This document shows, piece by piece, positions 24,784-36,894 of a DNA stretch of 64,000 nucleotides. The notes under the pieces were generated by a model that worked only from the letters and a program-made list of their open reading frames with translations, made no database searches and was not told where the DNA came from. The stretch covers positions 14,242,183-14,306,182 of the forward strand of contig CM012953.1 of the NCBI GenBank assembly GCA_000181795.3. Direction: 5' to 3'. A program made the position numbers and the translations under genes. This stretch comes from Trichinella spiralis (taxonomy: Eukaryota > Nematoda > Enoplea > Trichinellida > Trichinellidae). The stretch's first letter is position 1, and each line of letters opens with the position of its first letter.

Positions 24784-26734
24784 CGTAATGTCGAACAGCA
24801 ACAAAATCTAAATTAATTACTAGTATTGTTATTGATAAACAAGTCTGTTAACGAACAAATCATTAAATAATGCGAACTTTTCCACGATACGAAATGTTCG
24901 CTTTCTTAAATTCAATATGTAAAATTTGCTAGCAATTTCAAAATGATCAAATACCGCAGTATACTATCAAGTTCAATTTAAATGTTCTGCTTACGTCAAA
25001 ATTCTATTGAAAATCCACCACACGCGAATGGTTAATGACTTCAGTAGACAGGAAAACTTTATCTGTGATACTCTAAAGCTGAAATTAAAAGCTGAATTTT
25101 AATCACTTTAAAATTTTCAATGTAACTAATCTGTCTAGCTGTGATACACAATAATACAAAACTAATATCAGACGGAAAAATAACAAAGAATGCCAAGCTA
25201 CAGTAAGACAGTGTGAAATTTGAACAAAAGAAATTGCTTTTGTATTTAGCTATTTAATTGGTGAATTTAAAATAAATATTAACTATTTAAGTTTTAGATT
25301 CAATTACGAAATCCTTTTTTTGATTTTATCGTTATGTATAAAGTGAAATTATTTTTTATAAATGTTGACCTACTTGTTGCTGTAAAACGTAAATATTTAT
25401 TTATTTATAAAATACAGTTTTATTTTGAAATTTCTAGTCAATATTATCATCATTTTTAAAAATTAACTGTGCTGTTTGCATTAATTTACAATTGATGTTA
25501 CATTCCTGTCAAATTTTAGTTACAGTATTCTTTCAGTCATTCCTCAAATAATTTATTTTGAAAAACTTGTTATTATTTAATTATTTTTTTATCTGTCCCT
25601 CATTAGCGACTGGGATATTTTAAGGTAAAGGAAGCTGAACAATGTATTTCTTGATTTTTTATGATTATATTAGATACATTTATAATTGTATGTTCGTGCA
25701 GAATGTAGCTCGAAAAATGGAAAATGCAACTGAATAAAAATTAACTGCTCTGAAATTCAACTTGACACGATGTGAGAATAATAAATTGCCGAATTGCAGT
25801 ATTTCATGATGATTTTATCTCATTGTTGAATGTTTTTTCTGTTTTTAATGAAATTTACGTTTGATGTTGTAAATTATAAATGTATCAGTTAATCTGAGAT
25901 GCGTGCATTTCACTTGCAGATGGATATGGCACTGGCACATTTTGCAACTTTTTATATAAATATAAATAAATTTATGCATGCATGCCAATGCGAATGTGTG
26001 CATATTTGAATATTTTTAAACGTAAACTGTTTTTTTTTTGCACATTGTACTGTGGCCAATTTTCATTTTTATTTAGAATGTAATAAAATATTATGAATTT
26101 ACTTCAAACTTTAAAAGTTATTTTATATTATGTGACAATAGTCAATAATTTAATTTAGCAGTGTTTTTATCCGAGTGCAAAATTTATTGATATAAATGTA
26201 ATTTTGGGAGATTACACGACGATAATTTTGCATTTTTAACATATAAATTAAATGCTCATTAAAGATGCTTAATGTTAGTGCTTAAGGTTGATTTAGAAGA
26301 GAATTTTATTTTGTAAGATTGTTTGCGTTAATGCTGTAAATATTTATTGGTGCTGTTTATTGTGATTTCATGCATAAATAGCTGTCGCTGTTTGAACTGT
26401 TAATTTTTTCAACGTAAAAAGGATATGCATTGATGTGAAATAATTATATATTTGAAGAAATGATGCTATTGCATCATATTGGTCGCAGAAGATTGTTATT
26501 TTGCATTTTGAAAGAATATATTTTATTCTTTTTTTATGAAAAAGCATTTTATACTGAATTTTGAAAGATTTTAAATCACCAATTGCTTTCATGTTCTTAT
26601 TGCTTTAATTTGATTAGTTTATCATTTTCTTTTTTAGAATATTTTAATATTATTAACAGAATTTATTATTTTGATATTAAACATTTATTTTATTTTATTT
26701 TTTATTGTACTAACAAAGCAGTTTTTTAAGCTGA
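24784..26734. other. Intergenic, upstream region of polybromo-1 copy A
   Basis: AT-rich sequence between two divergent genes. It should hold the promoter of polybromo-1 copy A and of the RRM-like gene. No exon is recognisable. An acceptor-like GTTTTTTAAG ends at 26730, four bases before the copy A ATG. Confidence 0.55.
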
Positions 26735-29700
26735 ATGTCGATGAAACGTGAGCATTCAGTTGATGAATCCACCATGGCTGATGTGCCGATGGCCAAAAGA
26801 TTGCGTCGAAGCGCTTTAAGTAGTGCTGCCGAAGAGCAGGTTTGTTTGTAAAAAAGTTTAATAATTTATAATAAATAATTTTGTTTACCTAAACAATATT
26901 TAGGCTCGTTTGTGTCGTGAATTGTTTACAAGTTTACGTGAATTCACGAATAGTGAGGGTGCTTACATCAGTCGTCCTTTTTTGCGGCTTCCTTCAAAGA
27001 AGTGAGGATTGTTTACAAAGATTTGGTAAAATTGTTGTTTGAAGTTGATTTTAGCGATTGAGCTTCAGTATTGCATTATTTATCATTATTTGTATATGCT
27101 TAACATCTTCTCAACGGACATCTTTATATATTTGTTTATTTAAATTAATATATGAATATATCTTAAACTGTATCTGCTATGTTTGTAAAGGTTTTGCAAA
27201 TTTAATAGAGCGTATTGTTTCTTTTTGTACAACTTTTCTTTTTTAGAATTATTATTGTATGTAGAAAAAGAAAATCTTATTGATTTTTTAAAATAATTTG
27301 CAGCAATTGCATTGTTTGTTTTTCGTATAATAATTTGAGTTTGAGTGATTGAAATTAATCAGCAAACTAAATGAATCAAGATAATGCTCTAGCTCAGCGA
27401 AAGTAGAAGAAGAATCAATTTCAGAGTTAATCATATTTGATGATTTATTTGAAATTATCAATTGTAATTTGTAATTTTTAATAAGCAACTATTACAAAAT
27501 TGATTTTTTAATTTCAATTATATTATATAGTTGTATGAAATGGAAGGCCAGTTATTATTATTATTATTGTTATTATGATTTAGGAGTCTTCCAGAATATT
27601 ACAGTGTAATTGAAAATCCAATTGATTTGACGCAAATTCACGAAAAAGTGAAAACTGACGAATATTCGCATGTTGATCGATTTATGGAAGATATAAATTT
27701 ATTGGTTGAAAATGCGAAACGCTTTTATGGTGTAAGGGCGATTAGGGGAGAAAAGTAATGTTGAAAATTTTTTTGAATAAAATATTTTTTCTTCTTTCAG
27801 GAAGGTTCGTCAGAACATGCGGATGCTAGTGAATTGTGGAATCAAATTTTGGAATTGCGCAGCAAACAAGAGTACAACAGTGATTCGCATTCTGAGATCA
27901 GTACACGTTCTCCGGAAAGTTCACCATCGAGATCCAGCAGAAGTTACAGGTATGTTTATAGAATACAATGTGCAAAGGATGGGAAAAGTATATTATAATT
28001 TTTTTTCTTTATGTTCAGATCGTTCAGTCCTCATCGTCTGCATAGGACGAAAGAAAATCCAAGTCCAATGTCCGGCTGTGAGCCAGTATCAGCGCATGTT
28101 TTTGAACATCTACTGGCCTGTGTGTTGAGGGAAAGATCCGAAGTCGGTGGTCGTTTGCTTTGCGACGCTTTTCGTCTGTTGCCTTCGAAAGAGGTAGGTT
28201 GTGTTGTGCATTCAACGTGTGGATTGATTTGTTTTCGATTAGCATATTACAGCGTCTGCTAATTTTTCTCTTTTTTTAATATTCAGCTCTGGCCAGATTA
28301 TTACGAAACAATCCGAGATCCAATTGATCTGCAACTAATTGCAAAACGAGTTCGATCTGGGCGTTATAGAAATTTAAATGACATCGAAAGGGATTTCAAT
28401 TTGCTCTGTCGAAACGCTCGATTATTCAACGAACCAGGTTCTCAAGTTTATCGGGTAATGTGGTGATAAAGAAAAACGAAAAAAAAAATTAAAATTTCAA
28501 AATTTCTTCTTCTCTAGGACGCCAAAAGTATCCGGAAATTCATTTTGAAGAAAAAAGCCGAATTGCTCGATGCGGGTTGCAAATCTATTGACCGAAACTT
28601 GTAATAATTTTTAATTTTTATTTATTCAATGTTTACTTTTTTATGCAAATAAATAAATGCATCAGAAGTATGTTTGTTTGTTTGTTGTTGTTGTTTATTC
28701 AAGGTCTTTTCTTTATTTCAGAATGTCAAATGATTCAGCAGTTGTTGATCGTTTGTTGAATTTGACAGAAAAAGATTTAGCTATGGAAGAAGATTCGGAT
28801 GACGAACAATTGCCATTGGAGACCGAACGACAAGTGAAATATTTGTACAGCTTTTTACGCAACTGGCGTGAAAATGGTGCCGACCAAAGCATCGTTGAAC
28901 CTTTTCTACGTCTGCCGGACAAAAGGTAAGTACACAAATAAATGCATTATTATAAACTATAGGAATAAAATTAAAAAAAATAAACGACTTATATTATTTT
29001 ATATTAGATTAGCTAATAGTAATTGTGAATTATGTCGATGTGGGGGAGTAGAAGCAAAAGTAAGCATTCTGTTGTCGTTGTTGTATAAGAAGTTTATTCA
29101 ACAGAGGGGTAGTAGTAGTAGTAGTAGTAGCTAGCGCGTAATAATAGTTGGTAATAATAATAGTGACGCAAAGTCAGCCAAGCAAGATTTGCCAGTTTGC
29201 TTTTGCTTTTACACCGTTGTCATTATCGTCATTATTGTTGCTGATCAATTGTAAGATTTCCTCCTCCCCCCCCCCACCCTCTGCCTTGCCCTGCCCTGTC
29301 CCCTTTGTACTGACTTTGTCGATTGTATTTCGTTCGTTCGTTTCTTTCAATATGCAACAGTGTTGTTATTTTTAATTTTGTTTTATTGATTTATTATTTT
29401 TTGATTGCTGCATTTTGCTTTAATTAATTTCTTTTTTCTTCAGTATAAGATGAAAGGTGTTGTATTTTAGGTAGGATACATTGTTTCACTTCATTCACTG
29501 GGCAGTATTATTTTCTTCTTGTCGCTCCAAATCATCCATCTAGTGCAAAATATAGTCGCATAAAATTGCAACAATGCTAATTGTGTAGAATTGCATTATT
29601 TGCTTGTTTGCAATTTTGAGCTTTCACGAAGAAAAACATTTCTTTCCAATCTTGCATGTTTTGTTGTGTGGGATAATTTTTTTTCCATCAAACGAATTTG

Positions 29701-32700
29701 CATTCTTTTTTGAAAATGAAGTTTGTGTATTATGGTTTTTTTTTGTTTCATTGTTGTTGTTGTTGCTGCTGCTTGTTGGAAGCAAGTGTGAGAAAATGGA
29801 AATGAATTCGCTTGCACTTGAGCAACATTTTTTGAATAGCATTTATTATTTATTAGCTTGCAAAGCAAAATGAAAAAATAATTTTTTTTTCATCGTTCAT
29901 TCTGTTGAAAATTTTAATGTCGAAATTTTTTAATTTTTTTAGAACAAACGCTGAATATTATAATAACGTCGAGTCGCCTGTTTCATTTTTTGTTATCAAC
30001 AAGCGGCTGAAGGTGCGTGTGTGTGTGTGTTTGTGTGTGGGTTGTTGGAATTAAAGCACGGAATGAATATCTATTACGCATCGACACACACGCGCAACTG
30101 TTTCTTTTGCTTATTTCATTTCTCTTTTCAGAATGGCTGCTATGAAAATGTGAACGCGCTTCTTGAAGACATCGTTCAACTTTGCTCCAACGCCAAAGCG
30201 ACCAATTTGCAAAATTCATTTTTGTACAATGTCAGTGAGCGGGTTTTATTTTATTATTATTATTTAAATTCTATTTCAATAATTCTCTTCTCCTTTTCTA
30301 ATTATTAATTAGTATGAATCTCATTTGTCGATGATGAATAATGTGATAGAATTACGATTGTTGTATGCATATATATTGTCGTGTATAATTATTTCAGCGA
30401 GCTGTGAAACTGGAAGAACTTGCTTGCAGAAAAGTGCGTGAAATTAACAACATGCCTGGCACTTCTGAACCAGTTAAGTTCATAATGCATACATTGTTTG
30501 TATTTAATAATTTTTTGAAAAAAATGCATATATATGTATGTATGTATGTATTCGTTTGTTTAGTGCACATCAACTTCAGCTGGTAGGGCAGATTATTTAG
30601 AGGTGGATGATTCAGAAAGTGGATTTTCATCGGTCAATTCTCCGGCTGTTCAAATGGATACCACTTCTACTGATCTGGACGAATCTCAAGCAGTGTTTAA
30701 AGAAAAATTGTTAACTATTTTCAACGCTGTTGTCAATTATCGAGTAATTAAGAATAATAATAATAATAATAATTAATAATAATAATTATTATTATTATTA
30801 AATTTTTAAAAATATTGTTTTGTTGAACACAGGATGAAACGGGTCGTTTTGTTGCATCGGCGTTTATGGAAAAGCCGTCGAAAAAGCTTTATCCAGATTA
30901 TTACAAGGTGATTCCTGAACCGATCGATTTGAACACAATTCGAAATGCGATCGAAGCGGACAAGGTATAAAAATTGCAAAATGCATTAAAAAACAAGCAA
31001 ATATTATATTTTCCCCCATAATTTATTTCATACTTTGTTTATTTGTTTTTAGTATTCATCGTCGCAAGCTTTGGCTGCAGATTTTGAATTGCTCTTTGAA
31101 AATGCTCGTCATTACAACGAAGATTATTCAGTGATCTACACGGACGCGAATACGTTGAATCGAATTTTCCTGGCGACAATGAGTCGAGTCTGTCCAACGC
31201 CCATCTATTCAACTAAAGCTAATCATTTCATCAACAGGGGCAGGTATGTTGTTGTTGTTGCTAGTGATGAGCAAACATTTTTGATTTGTGTTTTTTTTTT
31301 CAAATTTTGTTTAATTTACACTTTTTTTTCAAAAATTTTATTCATCAGAAAATCATTTTCACGTGAAAGCACTTTGGGCGGCTGCTTGAGATTGCGAAGT
31401 GGAAGTGATGCTGCTAATACCATTACCACCACCACCACTGCTATTACTGCTCCTAGCGTTGCTGCTAGTATTGCTGCTGCTACTGCTAGTCCTGTACAGC
31501 GCTTTCAGAGAGCAGCAGCAGCTCGTGGCGTTGGCTTGTGCAACAACAATTTGGAGGTGAAATTGCAAACTCTGTTCAGAAGAGTCAGAGATTATGCCGA
31601 CTGCAGGGGTCGGGTTCTTTCGACCATGTTCCAAAAATTGCCCCCAAAAAGTGTAAGCAAAAGAAAACGTTTTGAAACAAAAATTACCATCATGTATGCA
31701 AATTAATTTGGTCGATTTTCTATTTTCTCACCAGGACTATCCAGATTATTACGAAGTGATCAAGAAACCGATTGACTTGCAAAAAATTCAATCCAGAATT
31801 ATGCTTGGCCAGTATGAAAGATTGGACGCCTTGGTGGCTGATTTGGCTTTGGTTTTCGACAATGCTTGCAAATACAATGATCCTGAATCGCAAATTTATA
31901 AAGTTTATTCATATTTTCATTTGGTTTTGTTTCATATTCATAGTCATATTCATATTATTATTATTATCAGGATGCTGTGATGTTGCAAAGAGTGATGTTG
32001 CTTAAACAAGCTGAATTGCAAAGTGATGAAAAAACTCGCGGATCAGTCGATGTGCAAGTTGCTGTTCAAGAACTTTTGATGAATCTCTTCTTGGGCATGC
32101 AAACATACATTGTAAGCTGAAAGGCTTTTTTCAATCTCAAAGATGAAAAAGGAAATGACTGGTGCAGTAGTATTTTTGCATTTATGCAATGTATTTTTTA
32201 GGGTTCCCAGGGACGATGTGTTTTCGATTCTTTTTATCGAATGCAAGAAATCTTCGACGTGGATAAGTAAAGTTTTTTGTTGTTGTCATATTTATAAGCA
32301 AAAAGTTAATTAATTTTCCATTCCATTTTTTCAGAGAATCATTGACATTCGAAAGAATAAAAAGGAATTTAGAAAAAGTATTCTCCCACAAAATAATTAT
32401 TATTTATTTCGCATGATAAAATAAGTTTTTTTATTATTTCAGAAGCGGTATCGTCGCATGGATCGTTTCCAGCAGGACATTTTTCATTTGTTTTCAGAGA
32501 TTCGTCGCTACAAAGGCCCCGGTGACCAGGTTGTTGTTTGTAATTTGTCATTATTCCATATGCCGATATATTGATCGATTGATGGATTCATAATTTAATT
32601 ATTTTTTTATTTTTTATTTGTCACATTTTTAGATGTGGAATGATGCGATCGAATTGCAGACATTTTTTATAAGAACTCGAGATCAGTTGGCTAAACGTGG

Positions 32701-35700
32701 TGAATGGTTTTACTCTCCAGCAATGGCGTTCAGTGAAAAAGATTTGCATCGAGAAGTTGAAGAAGATTGTAAAGCTTTCAAACTGAGAAGTGAAATAGAA
32801 GAGAAAAGAGATCACCTGAAAACTTTACTCAGTAAACATAAGGTAATTAATTATTTGACAATGGATTTAATTACTGTTGAAATGTATCGACAATTTTATT
32901 AAATTCATACGATCCAAGTTCATTTATTTCTTTCATTGGTAGCTGGGCGATGTCGATATGACAAAGCACGAATGGAATGGAGTGTGCTATTGTATAGGCG
33001 ATTTTGCTTATGTGAAACCGATCGATACCAATTCTACACGCATGCATATAATGCAAATACACCGTCTTTGGAAAGACTCTGGCACCAATGAGATGATGGT
33101 ATTTGGACGATGGTTATACCAACCTTGGGAAACTTATCATTTGCTGAGTCGAACATTTTTGCAAAACGTACAACAAACAATTGGAAATTTTGAAAAAATA
33201 AATATTTTTTTCCCAATAATTTGCGATTATTATTTTTATTTTTAGGAAGTATTTTTGAGTGAAAAGTTCGATCACATCGACGCGAAACGTCTTTCTGGCA
33301 AATGCTGTGTATTATTTATTAAAAAATATTTGCAGTATCGAGTTTTGGTATGCAAAACGATATTTTTTCTTTTTCTTTTGTTGCATATTTTTTTTCTATT
33401 TCTATTTTTAGAATTTCGACGAAAAAGATGTATATGTATGTGAATCTTTGTACATCAAACGTGGAAAACAGTTTCGCAAGTTGCTTGTAAGGGGGATATT
33501 TTAAAATTGAAATTGTGAATGAATTTGAAAAAAATGTTTATTTATTTATTTATTTATTTATTAAATTATTTAAATCTACTCAGACTTGGGATACTGATCT
33601 GCCTGGAGCAGAGTGGCTGCAGTTGGAAGAGAGGTCTGAACCGTTGGTACCTGTTAGAGTTCCGTCCATTTTTGCCCAAACCAACGAGCAACAGCAATCT
33701 TCTGCTGGAAATGTTTCATTCGAAGATTTGGATCATGATTGTTCTGTTTTACAAATGGAACGAGTGGTAAATAAATAATATTACTGTATTATTAATTGAG
33801 AATAGGATTTGTGGTATTTTTTTTCTTACTCTTACTCTTCTATCAAGGAGGTAATTGCGCCAAACAACAATTCCAATCAAACTGGTGAAGTGGATTTTGA
33901 ACAGCTTTACGCGCAGGAGGGTATTTGGCTGAAGCTCGGAGACAGTGTTTACGTGCGCAATTCGGATGGTGATTCGAAAATTGTATTCGTTGAACGACTC
34001 TGGAAAGCCGGGAACAAGTTATTTATTAAAATGGAAAACAAAATATGTAAAATGATAATTTTTTTGTTGTTGTCATGTCTTTTAGCCAAGCTTTCTTGTC
34101 TGGTGTTACTTTTGTCGATCCGAGTCGTGTGGAACACGAACCAACTCGTCTGTTTTATCGAAATGAACTGTTCGCCCTGGACAACAGCCAGTCGTATCCA
34201 GTATCCAGTGTTTATGGTCTCTGTGCAGTTTTGTCTTACAAAGATTATTGCGCATGTAAATTTATTTTGCTGTTCACTGTTGTGAATGATGTAGATTTGA
34301 CTTTTCGCGTTTCTCTTCTCTTTCAGTTCGACCCACTGAACTGACTGAAGAGCAGATCTATTTGTGCGATTTGAGGGTCGTCTTGGGCCAGCAGTCGAAA
34401 TTAATTATTCCCGAGAGTCATGAAAAGAAATTCCGATTTAAGGTAATTTTTTTTAGCTTTTGTTTCTTCTCTCTATCCTGGCTGCGAATGGTGTTATTAT
34501 TTTTTGTTTCAGGCATTCCGTTTAAGCGCTGATGTACTCGAAGATGAAATATTGTTCTTCAAGAAGACCGTCTTGCCAGAAAAAGTACAATTTATTCATT
34601 TTTATTAAAATTTTTGGAAAAATATGTTCAAGTGTAAAGTACTAATCGTCATAATAATAACAGTAGAACTTCAAAATGTCAAACAAGAATAAAATTTGAT
34701 CACTTTTGTTTGATTGAGCATGTCTAGATTAAGCCTCACGTTGTGTACAATGTAGGCTGATAGGCAAAAGTGAAGAAAGAAGTTGTTTGTTTTGTTCAGG
34801 CTCTTCTGTTGGAGTAATTTTATTTGATTTTACAACTAACTGATTAGCTGAAATCAAAGCAAAAAAAAACAAATTCTACTATTTCTGCATTATTATTTAT
34901 TATTTATTGTTCAGGTTGCATCACCATATTTGATGAAAAGAGAACTGGCGATGAATATGGACGATTACGTTGCCGACAGTCCCGACCAAGACTCATCTGA
35001 TCAATTCATGTTCCACGTATTTGGATGAAGAAATTTTAATTTTTCGTTGTTTATTCTTTTGCTGTTGTTGCAGGATATACAGTCGACACCGAAATTAACT
35101 TCGAGATCGAAGAGCGGTTATATACTTTTTTCGGCCGTGGCCAGGAAGCGAATTATGGCCGAAAATCCGGACTGTTCATTCGGATCGATAAGCAAAATTG
35201 TCGGTGCTGAGGTAGGTGATTTGATTTGATTTGATTTGAATTTGAATTTTATTGCAATTTTCCATTCATTATGCAAATGTGGATGTGTTTTTTAAATATT
35301 TTGTTTTTTTTGCTGTATAGTGGAAAAAGTTGTCAAAAAGTGAAAAAAAACGTTACGAAGAAGAAGCTCAGCGTATTGCTGAAGAGCGTGAAAAAGCGGA
35401 TGCAGACGTTGGTGGTCGTTTTCATCTTCTGCCTGGTCAGATTCGTGTTTATTGTTGTCGTTGGAAAGATTGTGATTATCAATTTGAAAACGCAGAACAG
35501 TTGAACGAACACGTCACTAACGTTCACACTGCTCAAATAGGTAACAACAACAGCAACAACTGTTGGCATTTTTATGCATTTTGCCGCCAAAAAATTTATG
35601 ATAATTTATTTGTTCAGTAGAAACGGGCGACAATCAGTACGTCTGCTTGTGGCATACTTGTACAAAATACAGAAAAGATGGAAAGTAAATATGTTGATGT

Positions 35701-36894
35701 TGTTTACATTTTGCGTATATCATATTTTATTAAAATTTTACAATTAGACCTTTCCCTTCTATGCCGCGGTTACATCGTCACATCCGAGAAAAGCACGTAC
35801 CAGCGTCGGCCAAATGCATCTACGCTCAAAATAGAAGCCGGTTCGATTTTGAATATTTCGTCTTTGCTTTTTGACTTTTCGAACAGTTTTTTTTAAATGA
35901 ATGATAATTGAATTTAGCAATTACATGCCACTGGCAGTGGTCGATTCTCCTAGAGCGTGTGATAACTTTTCACCGTCAACCCAGCCGACCGTGGCACCTC
36001 AAATAGCGCAGTCAATTTTGGCCGCTCAGCTATTGTCACAGCCTGTCGCCCAAACAACGCAGGGTGGTGTTTATCCATATCCAACTACTCCTTTACAATC
36101 AGTGCACTATTCGCACAATGTTGAAGCTTCTACTCATGCCATTCATCCAGGTTTACTCTCTTTTTACACCCTTTGTAGTCTGCTATATATACGTATTGAA
36201 CGTATAAATGTATAAATTTTTTAAACTGTTATTCTTTCAGAAAATAGTCGCTTAATATATGAAAATCAAAATATGCCGCTGTATGCTGCATTGCCACAAA
36301 ATTCAGCAGCCAGAATTCCCGCAGAAGTTGCAAATCTACATTCAAACATAGAGGGTGCGCATTTTTTTTGTTTATTAAAAAATTTGTTATTATTATTATT
36401 ATTATTGTTGTTGTTGTTGTTGTTGTTGTTTTTGTTTTCAGCTAACGTTGTTGCTGAAACAAATCAACCATTGTATGGAATTCAAGAAGGATCTGTTATT
36501 GTTCAACCAGGGCAGCAACAAATGATGGACCGTTTTGGTGCTCCAGTCCAACAAGCTCCATCATCATCATCAGTTGCAGCTGAAGAATCTTTGTTGCCCG
36601 TATTTGTTGCGATTCCAAAAAAACCGAATCCTATCAGCTCGGATGCCGCAGTTTATTTGAGGTATCGAATTGAAAAACAAAAATTTATTTTCACTAACCA
36701 ATTAATAAATTAAATTATTATTCAGTGCAATCGAAGGAATATTAAGTGGTGCATCATCTCGATCTGGCAATGTTGTACACGTAGGAAAGTATTTCAGTAA
36801 AATTCCACAAACCGATGAAGAATTGATTCAAGGATATCTGCGAATGCAAAGACGTCTGTTCTTGGAAGGCCAAGAAACAAGAGGGATGCAGTGA
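26735..36894 (+). CDS. PBRM1: Polybromo-1 copy A (PBAF chromatin-remodelling subunit), 38 coding exons
   Basis: Full-length orthologue of polybromo/PBRM1/BAF180, the subunit that directs PBAF-type SWI/SNF remodellers to acetylated chromatin. 38 exons sum to 5364 nt (1787 aa). The order is a basic nuclear-type N-terminus (KRLRRSALSS), six bromodomain units (aa ~40-965), two BAH domains (~966-1336), an HMG box (~1371-1450), two C2H2 fingers (~1450-1543) and a Gln/Ser/Pro-rich tail. Start: an upstream ATG-TCG-ATG pair; the first ATG (26735) is used because it aligns with the start of copy B. Exon 1 is 26735-26839; the rest are listed in the domain entries. Every border is GT-AG and the frame closes without a stop until 36892-36894. 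It is a tandem paralogue of the gene at 49073-59924. Confidence 0.95.
26904..32842 (+). other. Copy A bromodomain array (BD1-BD6), exons 2-21
   Basis: Exons: BD1 26904-27001, 27584-27731, 27801-27949; BD2 28019-28193, 28287-28454, 28518-28600; BD3 28722-28925, 29943-30012, 30132-30230, 30398-30472; BD4 30564-30743, 30833-30964, 31053-31243; BD5 31349-31652, 31735-31902, 31971-32111; BD6 32202-32266, 32335-32377, 32443-32529, 32633-32842. The acetyl-lysine Asn closing the NAxxYN motif is kept in BD2 (NARLFN), BD3 (NAKATN), BD4 (NARHYN) and BD5 (NACKYN). It is replaced in BD1 (NAKRFY) and BD6 (EIRRYK). The BD4-BD5 linker in exon 15 is a Thr/Ala/Ser-rich stretch encoded by near-triplet repeats. 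Intron 8 (28926-29942) is the longest and contains (AGT)n and poly-C runs. Confidence 0.9.
32943..34584 (+). other. Copy A BAH1 and BAH2 domains, exons 22-29
   Basis: BAH1 exons: 32943-33167, 33246-33347, 33412-33486, 33584-33766. BAH2 exons: 33848-34017, 34086-34255, 34327-34442, 34513-34584. BAH1 shows the IHRLW and YQPWETYH landmarks and the DVYVCESLY strand. BAH2 shows WLKLGDSVYVR, VERLWKAG, VEHEPTRLFYRNELF and the RPTELTEEQIYLCD block. Both line up with the tandem BAH region of vertebrate PBRM1, which mediates protein contacts within PBAF and chromatin. Confidence 0.9.
34915..36894 (+). other. Copy A HMG box, C2H2 fingers and C-terminal tail, exons 30-38
   Basis: Exons: 34915-35016, 35074-35211, 35321-35540, 35618-35684, 35748-35840, 35918-36150, 36241-36354, 36442-36661, 36726-36894. 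The HMG box spans exons 31-32 (SKSGYILFSAVARKRIMAEN, then WKKLSKSEKKRYEEEA). Finger 1 (CCRWKDCDYQFENAEQLNEH, then VTNVH) is at the end of exon 32; finger 2 (CLWHTCTKYRKDG, then LHRHIREKH) is split by intron 33. The rest is a low-complexity Gln/Pro/Ser tail. The last exon holds a short conserved stub (AIEGILSG) resembling the start of the vertebrate C-terminal domain, then stops. Confidence 0.88.
36407..36432 (+). repeat. (TTG)n microsatellite in copy A intron 36
   Basis: A run of about nine TTG units, preceded by TTA units, ends nine bases before the acceptor at 36441. It forms most of the polypyrimidine-like stretch of this 87-nt intron. Confidence 0.8.

Noticed and set aside
29604-29873. 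Overlapping plus and minus frames in polybromo A intron 8
   Set aside because: They are translations of T-rich and CTG/TTG-like repeats within an intron flanked by consistent exons.
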